A program made the position numbers and the translations under genes. This document shows positions 7,996 through 16,407 of a stretch of DNA of 44,827 bases, one piece after another. This stretch comes from Saccharopolyspora ipomoeae (GTDB taxonomy: Bacteria; Actinomycetota; Actinomycetes; Mycobacteriales; Pseudonocardiaceae): NCBI RefSeq assembly GCF_029952525.1, contig NZ_JASAOF010000035.1, positions 1 through 44,827 of the forward strand, given 5' to 3'. Each line of letters opens with the position of its first letter. The first letter of the stretch is position 1. The notes beneath the pieces are model-generated. The model saw only the letters and a program-made list of their open reading frames with translations, was not told the origin of the DNA and did not search any database.

Positions 7996-8583
7996 CTACC
8001 GCAGCGACTCCAGGTACGCGGCGACCGTGCGCTGCTGCACCTCCCGGGTCGCGGAGGCCTCGTCGAGCAGCGCCAGGGCCTGCAGACCGTTGAGCATGGC
8101 CAGCAGCTGCTCCGCCACGAGCTCGTCGGACATCGCGGTCCCGATCGCCCCCTCGTCCCGGGCCTCGGCCAGGAAACCGATGATCTGGCCGCGCCACAAC
8201 GCCATCGAGTCGGTGTAGAGCCGGCGCAGGTCGGCGTCGGCCAGAGCCCGCTGCCAGAACGGCAGCACCACGCGGGCTTCCAGGTCGGTCAGGTCGGCGA
8301 CCGGCATGATCTCCTCGCAGAAGATCCACAGCGCGTCCATCCCGGTCTCGCCGCGCAAGCGCTCGCGGACGCGCTCGTTGGTCGCGTCGAACACGTAGCT
8401 GAAAGCCGTTCGCACGATGGAGTTCTTGTCCGGGAAGTAGTGCTTGAGCGCGCCGTTGGCCATCCCGATGGACTCGGCGATCGCGCGCATCGTGGTCGCC
8501 TCGATGCCGCGTTCGGCGATCAGCCGCCAGGTCGCGTCCGCGATGCGGGCGCGACGGTCCTCGTGGTCGACGCGTTTCGGCAC
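7996..8583 (-). CDS. TetR/AcrR-family transcriptional regulator
   Basis: A 195-residue one-domain-pair repressor. The N-terminal helix-turn-helix covers about residues 12-58 (TTMRAIAESIGMANGALKHYF), a BetI-like sequence, and the C-terminal part is the variable helical ligand domain. GTG start at 8583. It is divergent from the amine oxidase gene (118 bp apart), the classic arrangement for a repressor controlling its neighbour, so I infer control of the amine oxidase and permease pair. The ligand is unknown. Confidence 0.82.
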   Translation of the reverse strand: MPKRVDHEDRRARIADATWRLIAERGIEATTMRAIAESIGMANGALKHYFPDKNSIVRTAFSYVFDATNERVRERLRGETGMDALWIFCEEIMPVADLTDLEARVVLPFWQRALADADLRRLYTDSMALWRGQIIGFLAEARDEGAIGTAMSDELVAEQLLAMLNGLQALALLDEASATREVQQRTVAAYLESLR

Positions 8584-8671
8584 GATTGCTCCCGGGTAAG
8601 AATCCGCCCCACTCTACCGATCGAGTTCGCTCCGCCCCTTGTGCGCGCTGGTGTCATCCCTCACCCTTTCG

Positions 8672-8685
8672 TCTACGAGTGTAGA
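8672..8685. promoter_or_regulatory. Small inverted repeat upstream of the amine oxidase
   Basis: TCTAC-gagt-GTAGA is a 5-bp inverted repeat 16 bases before the amine oxidase ATG, just ahead of its GGGAG ribosome binding site (691-695 in the 8600s). It lies in the 118-bp gap between the divergent TetR and oxidase genes and could be a repressor half-site pair. It is short, so chance is possible. Confidence 0.25.
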
Positions 8686-8701
8686 AAAAAGGGAGTCAAG
8701 G

Positions 8702-10618
8702 ATGCCCACCCGTTCCCCCCATCCGCTCGACCGGCTCTCCGCGGACGAGATCACCCGCGCGAGAAACCTCCTCGACGACAACGGTTTCCTGGCCGAGACC
8801 ACCCGCGTGGTCTACCTGGGACTGGAGGAACCCCCGAAGCACGCCCTCCACGGCGCCGACCGCCGGGTGCGCGCCCTGCTGCACGATCCGAAGTCCGGCG
8901 ACCGGGACCTCGTCCTGTCGCTGTCGTCGGGTTCGGTGCTGCGCGACACGGCGCTGGATCCGGCCTCGGACGGCCAACTTCCGGTTCTGGACGAGGAGTT
9001 CGGGCTGGTCGAGGAGATCCTCGCCGCCGACGAGCGCTGGCTGCAGGCGCTGGCCGCGCGCGATCTCGACGTCGGTCAGGTCCGCGTCGCACCCCTGTCG
9101 GCGGGCGTGTTCGACTACCCCGAGGAGACCGGCCGGCGCATCCTGCGCGGTCTGGCGTTCCTGCAGCAGCACCCGGCCGATCACGCCTGGGCGCATCCGA
9201 TCGACGGGCTGGTCGGCTACGTCGACGTCGACGAGCGCGCGGTCACCCGCGTCCTCGACCTCGGTCCGGTGCCGATCCCGCAGGAGTCGGGCAACTTCGA
9301 CGACCCGGCCGTGACCGGTCCGCTGCGGACCTCGCAGCGGCCGATCGAGATCGTCCAGCCCGAGGGCCCCGGCTTCAGCCTCGACGGCGACCGGCTCGAA
9401 TGGGAGAACTGGTCGCTGCGCATCGGTTTCGACGCGCGCGAGGGCCTCGTGCTGCACCAGATCGCGTTCCGCGACGGCGACCGCGAGCGCCCGATCATCC
9501 ACCGCGCGTCGATCTCGGAGATGGTCGTGCCCTACGCCGACCCCTCACCGGTGCGGTCCTGGCAGAACTACTTCGACACCGGCGAGTACATGATCGGCCG
9601 GTACGCCAACGCCCTGGAGCTGGGCTGCGACTGCCTCGGCGACATCACCTACCTCGACGCCGTCGTCGCCGACGAGTTCGGCCACCCGCGCGTGCTGAAC
9701 AACGCGATCTGCATGCACGAAGAGGACTTCGGGGTGCTGTGGAAGCACACCGACCTGTGGGCGGGATCGTCGGAGACGCGCAGGCAGCGGCGGATGGTGA
9801 TCTCGTTCTTCACCACCATCGGCAACTACGACTACGGCTTCTACTGGTACCTCTACCTCGACGGCACCATCGAGTGCGAGGTCAAGGCAACCGGCGTCGT
9901 CTTCACCTCCGCCTACCCCGGCCCCGGCAACGACACGACCAACCCGTACGCCTCGCAGCTGGCTCCCGGTCTCGGCGCCCCGTTCCACCAGCACCTGTTC
10001 TCGGCGCGGCTGGACATGATGGTCGACGGGCACGGCAACTCCGTCGAGGAGATCGACGTGCAGCGGGTGCCCACCGGCCCGGACAACCCGCGCGGCAACG
10101 CCTTCACCCACACCCGGACCCCGCTGCGCAGCGAGTCGCAGGCCCAGCGGCTGGCCGACAACCGGGCGGGCCGGGTCTGGCACATCACCAACCCGTCCGC
10201 CCGCAACCGGCTCGGCGACCCGGTGGCCTACGCGCTGCTGCCCGAGGGCAACCCCGAGCTGCTCGCCGACGACGGCTCGTCGATCCAGCGACGCGCCACC
10301 TTCGCCACGCGGCACCTGTGGGTCACCCGCTACGACCCGGATCAGCGTTACGCCGCAGGCGATTTCGTGAACCAGCACCCTGGCGGCGCGGGCCTTCCGG
10401 CGTTCGCGGCCGAGGATCGCGACCTCGACGATCAGGACGTCGTCGTGTGGCACACCTTCGGGCTCACGCACTTCCCGCGTCCGGAGGACTGGCCGATCAT
10501 GCCGGTCGACCGCACCGGTTTCCAGCTCAAGCCCGTCGGCTTCTTCGACCGCAACCCCGCCCTGGACGTGCCGCCGAACCGCTCCGCCGAGACGACCGGA
10601 GGGTGCTGCCATGAGTGA
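8702..10618 (+). CDS. Copper-containing primary amine oxidase (tyramine/phenethylamine oxidase type)
   Basis: A 638-residue copper/topaquinone amine oxidase. It oxidises primary amines to aldehydes with release of ammonia and hydrogen peroxide. The tyrosine that self-processes to topaquinone is Y376 in IGNYDYG, copper ligands are H429 and H431 (FHQHLF) and H590 (LTHFPRP), and a D in YLDAVVADEFG is the likely catalytic base. Length and spacing are very close to Arthrobacter globiformis AGAO (Y382, H431, H433, H592). No signal peptide is seen, so the enzyme is probably cytoplasmic. ATG start at 8702 with GGGAG upstream; an in-frame start further upstream at 8639 is less likely. Its 3' end overlaps the permease gene by 8 bases. 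With the adjacent homoprotocatechuate operon it suggests catabolism of tyramine-like amines. Confidence 0.92.
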   Translation: MPTRSPHPLDRLSADEITRARNLLDDNGFLAETTRVVYLGLEEPPKHALHGADRRVRALLHDPKSGDRDLVLSLSSGSVLRDTALDPASDGQLPVLDEEFGLVEEILAADERWLQALAARDLDVGQVRVAPLSAGVFDYPEETGRRILRGLAFLQQHPADHAWAHPIDGLVGYVDVDERAVTRVLDLGPVPIPQESGNFDDPAVTGPLRTSQRPIEIVQPEGPGFSLDGDRLEWENWSLRIGFDAREGLVLHQIAFRDGDRERPIIHRASISEMVVPYADPSPVRSWQNYFDTGEYMIGRYANALELGCDCLGDITYLDAVVADEFGHPRVLNNAICMHEEDFGVLWKHTDLWAGSSETRRQRRMVISFFTTIGNYDYGFYWYLYLDGTIECEVKATGVVFTSAYPGPGNDTTNPYASQLAPGLGAPFHQHLFSARLDMMVDGHGNSVEEIDVQRVPTGPDNPRGNAFTHTRTPLRSESQAQRLADNRAGRVWHITNPSARNRLGDPVAYALLPEGNPELLADDGSSIQRRATFATRHLWVTRYDPDQRYAAGDFVNQHPGGAGLPAFAAEDRDLDDQDVVVWHTFGLTHFPRPEDWPIMPVDRTGFQLKPVGFFDRNPALDVPPNRSAETTGGCCHE

Positions 10619-12014
10619 GAGAACCAGCGGCCTGCGCGGATCGATCGGCGTCGCGGGCATCGTGCTCATGGTGGTGGCGGCCGCCGCGCCGCTGACCTCC
10701 ATCGGAGGGGCGCTGCCGGTGATGCTGTCGATCAGCAACGGTCCCGGTGTCCCGCTGGCCTACGCGGTCGTGGCGGTCGTGCTGGTCGTCTTCAGCGTCG
10801 GCTACGCGGCCATGAGCCGCCACGTCGTCGACGCCGGCGCGTTCTACGCCTACGTCACCCGAGGTCTCGGCCGGGTTCCCGGGCTCGGCGCGGCAGGGCT
10901 GGCGCTGCTGACCTACACGGCGATCCAGGCCGCGATCTACGGTCTCGCCTCCTCCACCCTGCAGGAGCTCATCACCCGCTGCGGCGGGCCGGGCGTGCCG
11001 TGGTGGGCGCTGGCCGGGGTGCTGCTGGTCGTCGTCGCCGCGCTGGGGTACCGCAACATCGAGATCGGGGCGAAGGTCCTCGGTGCGATGCTGGTGCTGG
11101 AGATCGGCGTCGTCGCGGTGTTATCGGTCGCGATCCTGCTGCAGGGCGGACCCCAGGGCTATTCGACGACGTCGTTCTCCCCCGCCACGTTCTTCCACGG
11201 CGCGCCGGGCGTGGCGGTGACGTTCGCCGTGGCCTCGTTCATCGGTTTCGAGGCCACCGCCATCTACGGCGAGGAGACCCGCGACCCCAAGCGCACCATC
11301 CCCCTCGCGACCTACGCCGCGGTGCTGCTCATCGGCGGGTTCTACACCTTCTCCAGCTGGACGATCGTCGTCGCCCACGGCCCGGGCCGCGTCGAGGCCG
11401 CGGCCACCGCCAACACCTCGGGCCTCGTCTTCGACACCGCGAGCGACCGCCTCGGCCCGGTCTTCGCCGACACCGTCACCGTCCTGCTGCTGACCAGCCT
11501 GTTCGCGGCGCTGCTGGCGTTCCACAACGCGATCGCCCGCTACCTGTTCGCGTTGGGCCGCAACGGCATCGCGCCCGCCGCGCTCGGCACCACCCACGAG
11601 CGCCACGAGTCCCCGCACGTCGCCTCGCTGGCCCAGACCGGCACCGCCGTCGTCGTCCTCGCGATCTTCGCGCTCGCCGGGGCCGACCCGGTCCTCAACC
11701 TCTTCACCTGGATGTCCGGTCTGGCCACGGTCAGCATCCTCACCCTCATCCTGCTCACCGGCCTGGCGATCCTCGTCTTCTTCGCCCGCGCGGACGTCGA
11801 CACCCGCTGGTGGAACACCCGAATCGCCCCCGCACTCGGCCTCCTCGGAGTCCTCGCCCTCACGATCCTGGTCCTGACCAACTTCACCACCCTCATCAGC
11901 GGCTCGGCGACCGTCGCCACCACCCTCCTTGCCACCATCCCCGCGGCCTTCGCCCTCGGAGCGGCCACCACCCTCACCACCAAACCCCACCCCACGACCT
12001 CCCCGACGCCCTAG
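10611..12014 (+). CDS. APC-superfamily amino acid/amine permease
   Basis: A 467-residue membrane protein with about 12 hydrophobic segments. It opens with the APC-type first helix (RGSIGVAGIVLMVVAAAAPL) and carries SFIGFEATAIYGEETRDPKRTIP near the middle, the conserved loop of amino acid-polyamine-organocation transporters. The gene starts inside the end of the amine oxidase gene (ATG at 10611, oxidase stop at 10618), so the two are translationally coupled. I infer uptake of the amine that the oxidase consumes. The substrate cannot be read from the sequence. Confidence 0.85.
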   Translation: MSERTSGLRGSIGVAGIVLMVVAAAAPLTSIGGALPVMLSISNGPGVPLAYAVVAVVLVVFSVGYAAMSRHVVDAGAFYAYVTRGLGRVPGLGAAGLALLTYTAIQAAIYGLASSTLQELITRCGGPGVPWWALAGVLLVVVAALGYRNIEIGAKVLGAMLVLEIGVVAVLSVAILLQGGPQGYSTTSFSPATFFHGAPGVAVTFAVASFIGFEATAIYGEETRDPKRTIPLATYAAVLLIGGFYTFSSWTIVVAHGPGRVEAAATANTSGLVFDTASDRLGPVFADTVTVLLLTSLFAALLAFHNAIARYLFALGRNGIAPAALGTTHERHESPHVASLAQTGTAVVVLAIFALAGADPVLNLFTWMSGLATVSILTLILLTGLAILVFFARADVDTRWWNTRIAPALGLLGVLALTILVLTNFTTLISGSATVATTLLATIPAAFALGAATTLTTKPHPTTSPTP

Positions 12015-12128
12015 TCCCGTGGTGGCTGAGGCGCCTCCGCGAGGACGTCCCCCACCCACCAACACCGAACCACCGTGCAACACCCCAACAACGCGCTCCC
12101 ACACCCCACGTCGAAAACCGGGGTTGTC

Positions 12129-12179
12129 GCGCGACGAAAACCGCGGTTTTCGACCGGTCGAGACCTGCGGTCGTCGCGC
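12129..12179. repeat. Nested palindromes in the convergent intergenic region
   Basis: Outer arms GCGCGACGA (12129-12137) and TCGTCGCGC (12171-12179) are perfect complements. Within the first part lies the 18-bp perfect palindrome CGAAAACCGCGGTTTTCG (12135-12152), whose half CGAAAACCG also occurs just upstream at 12111-12119. The element sits between the ends of the permease and the P450 gene, so a two-way terminator is the simplest reading. The nesting is more elaborate than usual. Confidence 0.5.
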
Positions 12180-12207
12180 CCAGCGGTCCTAACTGCCTCC
12201 GCTGACG

Positions 12208-12263
12208 GATTACGGCCGTAATCGGGCAACGGAAAACTGCCGTAATCGGGTGACGGAATACGG
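12208..12263. repeat. 16-bp palindrome running into a 24-bp tandem duplication
   Basis: GATTACGGCCGTAATC (12208-12223) is a perfect palindrome. Its right half begins a 24-bp unit (12216-12239) that is repeated directly at 12240-12263; both start CCGTAATCGGG and share ACGGAA. A further degenerate piece (GCAGTAATCC) follows. The whole lies 14 bp beyond the P450 stop. It may be terminator debris or a protein-binding cluster; nothing else in this 263-bp gap looks coding. Confidence 0.5.
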
Positions 12264-12277
12264 CAGTAATCCTGGTG

Positions 12278-13522
12278 TCAGGTGTACTGGACGGGGAGGT
12301 CTTTGATTCCGTTGAGCCAGCCCGAGCGGAGGCGACGGGGTTCTCCCGCGCGGCGGAGGTCGGGGGCCATGTCGGCCACGGCGTCGAAGATCTGTCGGAC
12401 TTCCATGCGGGCGAGGTTGGCGCCGATGCAGTAGTGGGCGCCGTGGCCGCCGAAGGCCAGGTGCGGGTTGGGGTCTCGGGTGATGTCGAAGGTGAACGGG
12501 TCGGTGAAGACCTCGTCGTCGTGGTTGGCGCTGGCGTAGAACAGGCCCACGCGCTCGCCGCGCTTGATCTCCACGCCGCCCACCTCGACGTCCTCCAGCG
12601 CGGTGCGCTGGAAGGAGGTGACCGGGCTGGCCCAGCGGATCACCTCGTCCATCATCGTGGCCGGGCGCTCCCGCTTCCACAGCTCCCACTGGTCGGGGTG
12701 CTCGAAGAAGGCGTTCATGCCGTGCGAGGTGGCGTTGCGGGTGGTCTCGTTGCCCGCGACGGCCAGGGCGATGACGAAGAAGCCGAACTCGTCGTCGGTG
12801 AGCCCGCGCCCGTCGACGTCGGCGTTGACGAGCTTGGTGACGATGTCGTCGCGCGGGTTCTCGCGCCGCTCGGCGGCCAGACCCATCGAGTACATCAGCA
12901 CTTCGGCGGCCGCGGCCTCCGGATCGTTGTCCTCGCGGGCCAGATCGGGGTCCTCGGCGCCGGTCATCTGGTTGGTCCAGTCGAAGATCTTGCGCCGGTC
13001 CTCTGCGGGGACGCCGAGCATGTCACCGATGACCTCCAGCGGGAACTGCGAGGCGATCTGGTCGACGAAGTTGCCGCCACCGGTCTCGACGGCGTCGCGG
13101 ACGATCCGGCGCGCCCGCTCCTCCAGCGCCTCCTCCAGAGCTCCGATGGCGCGCGGGGTGAAGCCCCGGCTGATGATCTTGCGGAGCTGGGTGTGCTCGG
13201 GCGCGTCCTGGTTGATGATGACGACCTTGGACGGCTCGACCGACTCGCGGGTGGCGGTCTCCGGGTTCCGGATGATCACGGCGTTCTCGTGACTGCTGAA
13301 CACCTTGCTGTTGCGGGAGACCGCGGCGACGTCGGCGTGCTTGGTCAGGGCCCAGTAGCCGGTGCCGGACTCCTCCGACATGCCGGCGCGCGCCTCCGGG
13401 GTCTGCTCGACCCAGCAGATCGGGGCGGTGCTGCGCAGGGCGGCGAACTCCTCGTGCGGGATTCCGGCGAGGTTGAGGTCGGGGTCGGTGAAGTCGAAAC
13501 CTGGGGGCAGCGGATTCGCCAT
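12278..13522 (-). CDS. Cytochrome P450, CYP125/CYP142-like
   Basis: A 414-residue soluble bacterial P450. The heme-thiolate cysteine is C365 in FGGHGAHYCIGANLAR, the I-helix oxygen-activation motif is AGNETT (256-261) and the K-helix ExxR is E293/R296. The signature resembles actinobacterial CYP125/124/142 enzymes, which hydroxylate the side-chain end of sterols or methyl-branched lipids; substrate is inference. It would need separate ferredoxin and reductase, not encoded here. ATG at 13522 was chosen over longer frames because the divergent promoter region lies directly upstream and a TATGGT -10 box on this strand ends 8 bases before it. It is probably controlled by the divergent TetR gene. 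Confidence 0.88.
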   Translation of the reverse strand: MANPLPPGFDFTDPDLNLAGIPHEEFAALRSTAPICWVEQTPEARAGMSEESGTGYWALTKHADVAAVSRNSKVFSSHENAVIIRNPETATRESVEPSKVVIINQDAPEHTQLRKIISRGFTPRAIGALEEALEERARRIVRDAVETGGGNFVDQIASQFPLEVIGDMLGVPAEDRRKIFDWTNQMTGAEDPDLAREDNDPEAAAAEVLMYSMGLAAERRENPRDDIVTKLVNADVDGRGLTDDEFGFFVIALAVAGNETTRNATSHGMNAFFEHPDQWELWKRERPATMMDEVIRWASPVTSFQRTALEDVEVGGVEIKRGERVGLFYASANHDDEVFTDPFTFDITRDPNPHLAFGGHGAHYCIGANLARMEVRQIFDAVADMAPDLRRAGEPRRLRSGWLNGIKDLPVQYT

Positions 13523-13531
13523 ACCCCGGGA

Positions 13532-13557
13532 CCATACACATTTCGAGAAGTGTATGG
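13532..13557. promoter_or_regulatory. 26-bp inverted repeat operator between P450 and TetR genes
   Basis: CCATACAC (13532-13539) and GTGTATGG (13550-13557) are perfect 8-bp inverted repeats around a 10-base centre containing TTCGAGAA. The element covers a possible leftward promoter (TTCCAT, 17 bases, TATGGT ending at 13531) and the -35 zone of the rightward one (TTTCGA, 16 bases, GATACT at 13563-13568). It is therefore well placed as a single TetR operator shutting both genes. Confidence 0.65.
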
Positions 13558-13574
13558 AATGGGATACTGCAGGC

Positions 13575-14177
13575 ATGCGCGCGCACGGATGGGCCGGTTC
13601 CCCACCGGCCGACGCCTCGGAGGCGCGTTCCCGGATCCTGGCCGCGACCCGGGAGCGCCTGGCCGAGGCGGGCACGACCAGCACCGCCGAGATCGCCGAG
13701 CGGGTCGGCATCACCCGCCAGACCGTGTACCGCTACTTCCCCACCACCGAAGGACTGCTCAACGCGGCGGCGAACCAGGCCGTCGCCGACCTGACGACCG
13801 ACCTGGTCGAGCACGTCCGCGCCCACCTGGCCGCCACCGGCGGTGATGCCGGGGACGCCGCGGTCGAGGTCGTCGCCTACGTCTTCGAGCACCTGCGCGA
13901 CGACCCGGCGCTCAACCGCCTGCTGGCGCCGGGACGCATGAGCGGCACGGTCGCGAACCTGACCTCGTCGGCGTCGATCGAGATCGGCCGCGACCTCATC
14001 ACCGGTTTCGGCATCGACTGGGACTCGCTGGGTTGGGACGAAGACCAACGCCGCGAGCTCGTCGAACACCTCCTGCGCACGCTGCAATCCCTGGTCCTCG
14101 ACCCCGGCGACCCACCGCGCGCAGGGCCGGAACTCCGCGCCTACCTGCAACGCTGGCTCGCCCCGGCCCTGCGCTGA
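13575..14177 (+). CDS. TetR-family transcriptional regulator
   Basis: A 200-residue regulator with the TetR helix-turn-helix at about residues 18-62 (TSTAEIAERVGITRQTVYRYF) and a helical C-terminal domain. The start chosen, ATG at 13575, follows a GATACT -10 box by exactly 6 bases and has no ribosome binding site, so a leaderless transcript is likely. A possible ATG at 13554 lies inside the palindrome and is less plausible. It diverges from the P450 gene and probably represses it and itself. The 3' end is 6 bases from the convergent tartrate dehydrogenase stop. Confidence 0.82.
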   Translation: MRAHGWAGSPPADASEARSRILAATRERLAEAGTTSTAEIAERVGITRQTVYRYFPTTEGLLNAAANQAVADLTTDLVEHVRAHLAATGGDAGDAAVEVVAYVFEHLRDDPALNRLLAPGRMSGTVANLTSSASIEIGRDLITGFGIDWDSLGWDEDQRRELVEHLLRTLQSLVLDPGDPPRAGPELRAYLQRWLAPALR

Positions 14178-14183
14178 CCTCGC

Positions 14184-15260
14184 TCAGAGGTTGGCCAGGA
14201 CCGCCTCGACGATCTGGTCGGTCGTGGCGGTGCCGCCGACGTCGGGGGTGAGCAGGCCCGCGGCCGTGGTGGATTCGATGGCCTTGCGCACTCGGGTGGC
14301 CTCGTCGTTCAGGCCGAAGTGCTCCAGCATGAGTGCCGCGCTGCCGATCGCGCCGATCGGGTTGGCCAGGCCCTGACCCGCGATGTCGGGGGCCGAGCCG
14401 TGGACCGGCTCGAACATCGACGGGAAGCGGCGGTCCGGGTTGAGGTTCGCGCTCGCGGCGAGTCCGAGGCTCCCGGCCAAGGCCGAGCCGAGGTCGGACA
14501 GGATGTCGGCGTTGAGGTTCGAGGCCACCACCACCGACAGGTCTTCGGGGTGCAGCACGAACTTCGCCGACATGGCGTCGACCAGCACGCTCTCGGTCTC
14601 CACGTCCGGGTAATCGGCGGCCACCCGCTCGAAGACCTCGTCCCACAGCACCATCCCGTACTGCTGGGCGTTGCTCTTGGTCACCGACGAGACCTTCTTG
14701 CGGTCGCGCTGCCGGGCGAGGTCGAAGGCGAAGCGCATGATGCGCTCGCAGCCCTTCTCGGTGAACAGCGCCGTCTGCAGCGCCACCTCGTTGCCGGGCC
14801 CGCGACCGGCGAGGTTGCGACCGCCCAGACCCGCGTACTCGCCTTCGCTGTTCTCGCGGACCACGACCCAGTCCAGCGGGGTGTCGTCGGCCTTGCGCAG
14901 CGGCGAGGTGATGCCCGGGTGGAAGTGCACGGGACGCACGTTGGCCCACTGGTCGAAGTTCTGGCAGATCCGCAGCCGCAACCCCCACAGGCTGATGTGA
15001 TCCGGCACCGACGGCCAGCCGACGGCCCCGAAGTACAGGGCGTCGAAGTCCTGCAGCGTCTCCAGCCCGTCCTCGTCCATCATGCGGCCGGTCTTCTCGT
15101 AGTAGCCGCAGCCCCAGGGGAATTCGGTCCACTCGAAGGCGAACCGCCCTCCCGAGCCCGCTGCCAGCGCGTCCAGGACGGCCCGTCCCGCGGCCACGAC
15201 CTCGGTGCCCACGCCGTCGGCGGGGATGGCGGCGATGGAGAAGGTGCGCTGCTCGGACAT
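14184..15260 (-). CDS. Tartrate dehydrogenase/decarboxylase or D-malate dehydrogenase
   Basis: A 358-residue member of the isocitrate/isopropylmalate dehydrogenase family. The opening IPADGVGTEVV, the GYYEKTGRMM segment and WGLRLRICQNFDQWANVRP are features of the TtuC/DmlA branch that acts on tartrate and D-malate with NAD+ and a divalent metal. Metal-binding aspartates appear in VDAMSAKF and in the NLNADILSDLGSAL stretch. ATG start at 15260. It is downstream of a LysR gene on the same strand, and a DctA-type dicarboxylate symporter diverges from that gene, which supports a dicarboxylic acid substrate rather than leucine synthesis. Confidence 0.85.
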   Translation of the reverse strand: MSEQRTFSIAAIPADGVGTEVVAAGRAVLDALAAGSGGRFAFEWTEFPWGCGYYEKTGRMMDEDGLETLQDFDALYFGAVGWPSVPDHISLWGLRLRICQNFDQWANVRPVHFHPGITSPLRKADDTPLDWVVVRENSEGEYAGLGGRNLAGRGPGNEVALQTALFTEKGCERIMRFAFDLARQRDRKKVSSVTKSNAQQYGMVLWDEVFERVAADYPDVETESVLVDAMSAKFVLHPEDLSVVVASNLNADILSDLGSALAGSLGLAASANLNPDRRFPSMFEPVHGSAPDIAGQGLANPIGAIGSAALMLEHFGLNDEATRVRKAIESTTAAGLLTPDVGGTATTDQIVEAVLANL

Positions 15261-15351
15261 CAGGTCACTCCCTGCGGCGGTCGGTTGCTCTTCCCCCTGA
15301 GTGAAGACCGGCGGGACGCCCCGCGTCCAACACGCGCTGCCGATTCGGTTG

Positions 15352-15366
15352 ATAGGCGTGAGCTAT
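15352..15366. promoter_or_regulatory. Candidate LysR box before the tartrate dehydrogenase gene
   Basis: ATAG-7-CTAT is a 15-bp inverted repeat at the end of the LysR gene, about 90 bases upstream of the dehydrogenase start. LysR regulators often bind T-N11-A sites of this size. It overlaps the LysR stop codon. Weak evidence on its own; the rest of the 102-bp gap shows nothing distinctive. Confidence 0.25.
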
Positions 15367-16247
15367 GTGTCCAGGTGGTCGAGCGGGGTGTAGGAGCGGG
15401 CGACGGTCAGGAACGCCCGCGCGGCCGGGGTGAGCGGCGCCGATCGGCTGACCAGCGCGACGTGCAGCCGGGAGGGCGAGTCGACGCGCACGGCTCGGGC
15501 ACCGGCCCGCCGCGCCAGCGGAACCCAGGCCGAGGGCAGCACCGCCAGCCCGACCCCCTGCAGGACCAGCGGCAGGATCGAGGTGCGGTGGGCGACCTCG
15601 GCGACGATCTCGGCACCCGAGGTCACCATCTCGTCGACGATCCGGCGCATCTGACTGCCCGGCGGCGAGGCGATCAGCCGGGCACCGCCCAACGCCGTCA
15701 CCGGCACCGGGTCGTCGTCCGGCAGTTCGGCGCCGACCAGCACGAAGTCCTGCGATTCCAGCGGAAGCACGTCCACCCCGGGGGCCCGCAGATCACCCGG
15801 AACGCCGACCAGTCCGAGCTCGCAGACGCCTTCGCGGACCTTCTGCAGCACCTCGTCCGGGGTGAACGCGGCGTCGGCACCGACCATGATCCCGGGGTGT
15901 TCGCGGGTGAACAGCCTGGTCAGCGTGCCGAGCGGTTCGATGCCGGGCGAGGGCATCGTCACCAGTTCGACGTGGCCGCGCTGCACGCCCTTGAGCGAGT
16001 CCATCGTGGCCTTGGCGGTGCGCAGGTCGCGCAGGACCTGGCGGGCCGGACCGATCAACTCCTTGCCGGCGTCGCTGAGCACCGCGCCGCGCCCGATCCG
16101 GTGGAACAGCCGCACGCCGAGCTCGCGCTCCAGCCCTGCCACCGCCTGGGACAGCGAGGGCTGGGCGATGTGCAGCTTCGCGGCGGCGCGGCCGAAGCCG
16201 TCGTTGTCGACGATCGCCAGGAAGTACTCCAGCTGTCGCGCGTCCAC
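15363..16247 (-). CDS. LysR-family transcriptional regulator
   Basis: A 294-residue regulator from the GTG at 16247 (VDARQLEYFLAIVDNDGF); an ATG at 16295 would add 16 residues that do not resemble the family, and a G-rich binding site (GAGGGGTGGGG) precedes the GTG. The N-terminal winged helix covers residues 1-60 (RAAAKLHIAQPSLSQAVAGL). The rest is the periplasmic-binding-protein-like inducer domain. It lies between the dehydrogenase it probably activates (same strand, 102 bp downstream) and the divergent dctA-like gene, so a dicarboxylate inducer is likely. Confidence 0.85.
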   Translation of the reverse strand: MDARQLEYFLAIVDNDGFGRAAAKLHIAQPSLSQAVAGLERELGVRLFHRIGRGAVLSDAGKELIGPARQVLRDLRTAKATMDSLKGVQRGHVELVTMPSPGIEPLGTLTRLFTREHPGIMVGADAAFTPDEVLQKVREGVCELGLVGVPGDLRAPGVDVLPLESQDFVLVGAELPDDDPVPVTALGGARLIASPPGSQMRRIVDEMVTSGAEIVAEVAHRTSILPLVLQGVGLAVLPSAWVPLARRAGARAVRVDSPSRLHVALVSRSAPLTPAARAFLTVARSYTPLDHLDT

Positions 16248-16300
16248 GCACCCCACCCCTCGTCGATCTTCCCAGGTCAACCGGGATTCATTCATCGAAC

Positions 16301-16315
16301 CTATCAGTCAGGTAG
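16301..16315. promoter_or_regulatory. Candidate LysR site in the LysR-symporter gap
   Basis: CTATC-agtca-GGTAG is a near-perfect 15-bp inverted repeat (one mismatched pair) in the 160-bp gap between the divergent LysR and symporter genes. Size and place fit a LysR-type recognition site for control of dctA-type transport. Low information content, so it is a suggestion only. Confidence 0.3.
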
Positions 16316-16407
16316 CGAGTCCCTGTTGGACGGCGCCGCGCGAACCGGGTCACTGTCGGTGCCCGGCAGCGTGCCGCTGGAGATGATCGACGTGCAGGAG
16401 ACTTGCA

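Noticed and set aside
5984..8218. 744-codon plus-strand frame spanning the FAH-RraA gene, the promoter region and the GntR gene
   Set aside because: It is antisense to one real gene and out of frame with another; no domain visible.
8639..8701. 21-residue upstream extension of the amine oxidase
   Set aside because: The ATG at 8702 has a good ribosome binding site and gives the family's usual length; the extension crosses the promoter.
13362..13574. 71-residue upstream extension of the TetR regulator
   Set aside because: It runs antisense into the P450 gene and across the operator; the ATG at 13575 fits both the promoter and the TetR domain start.
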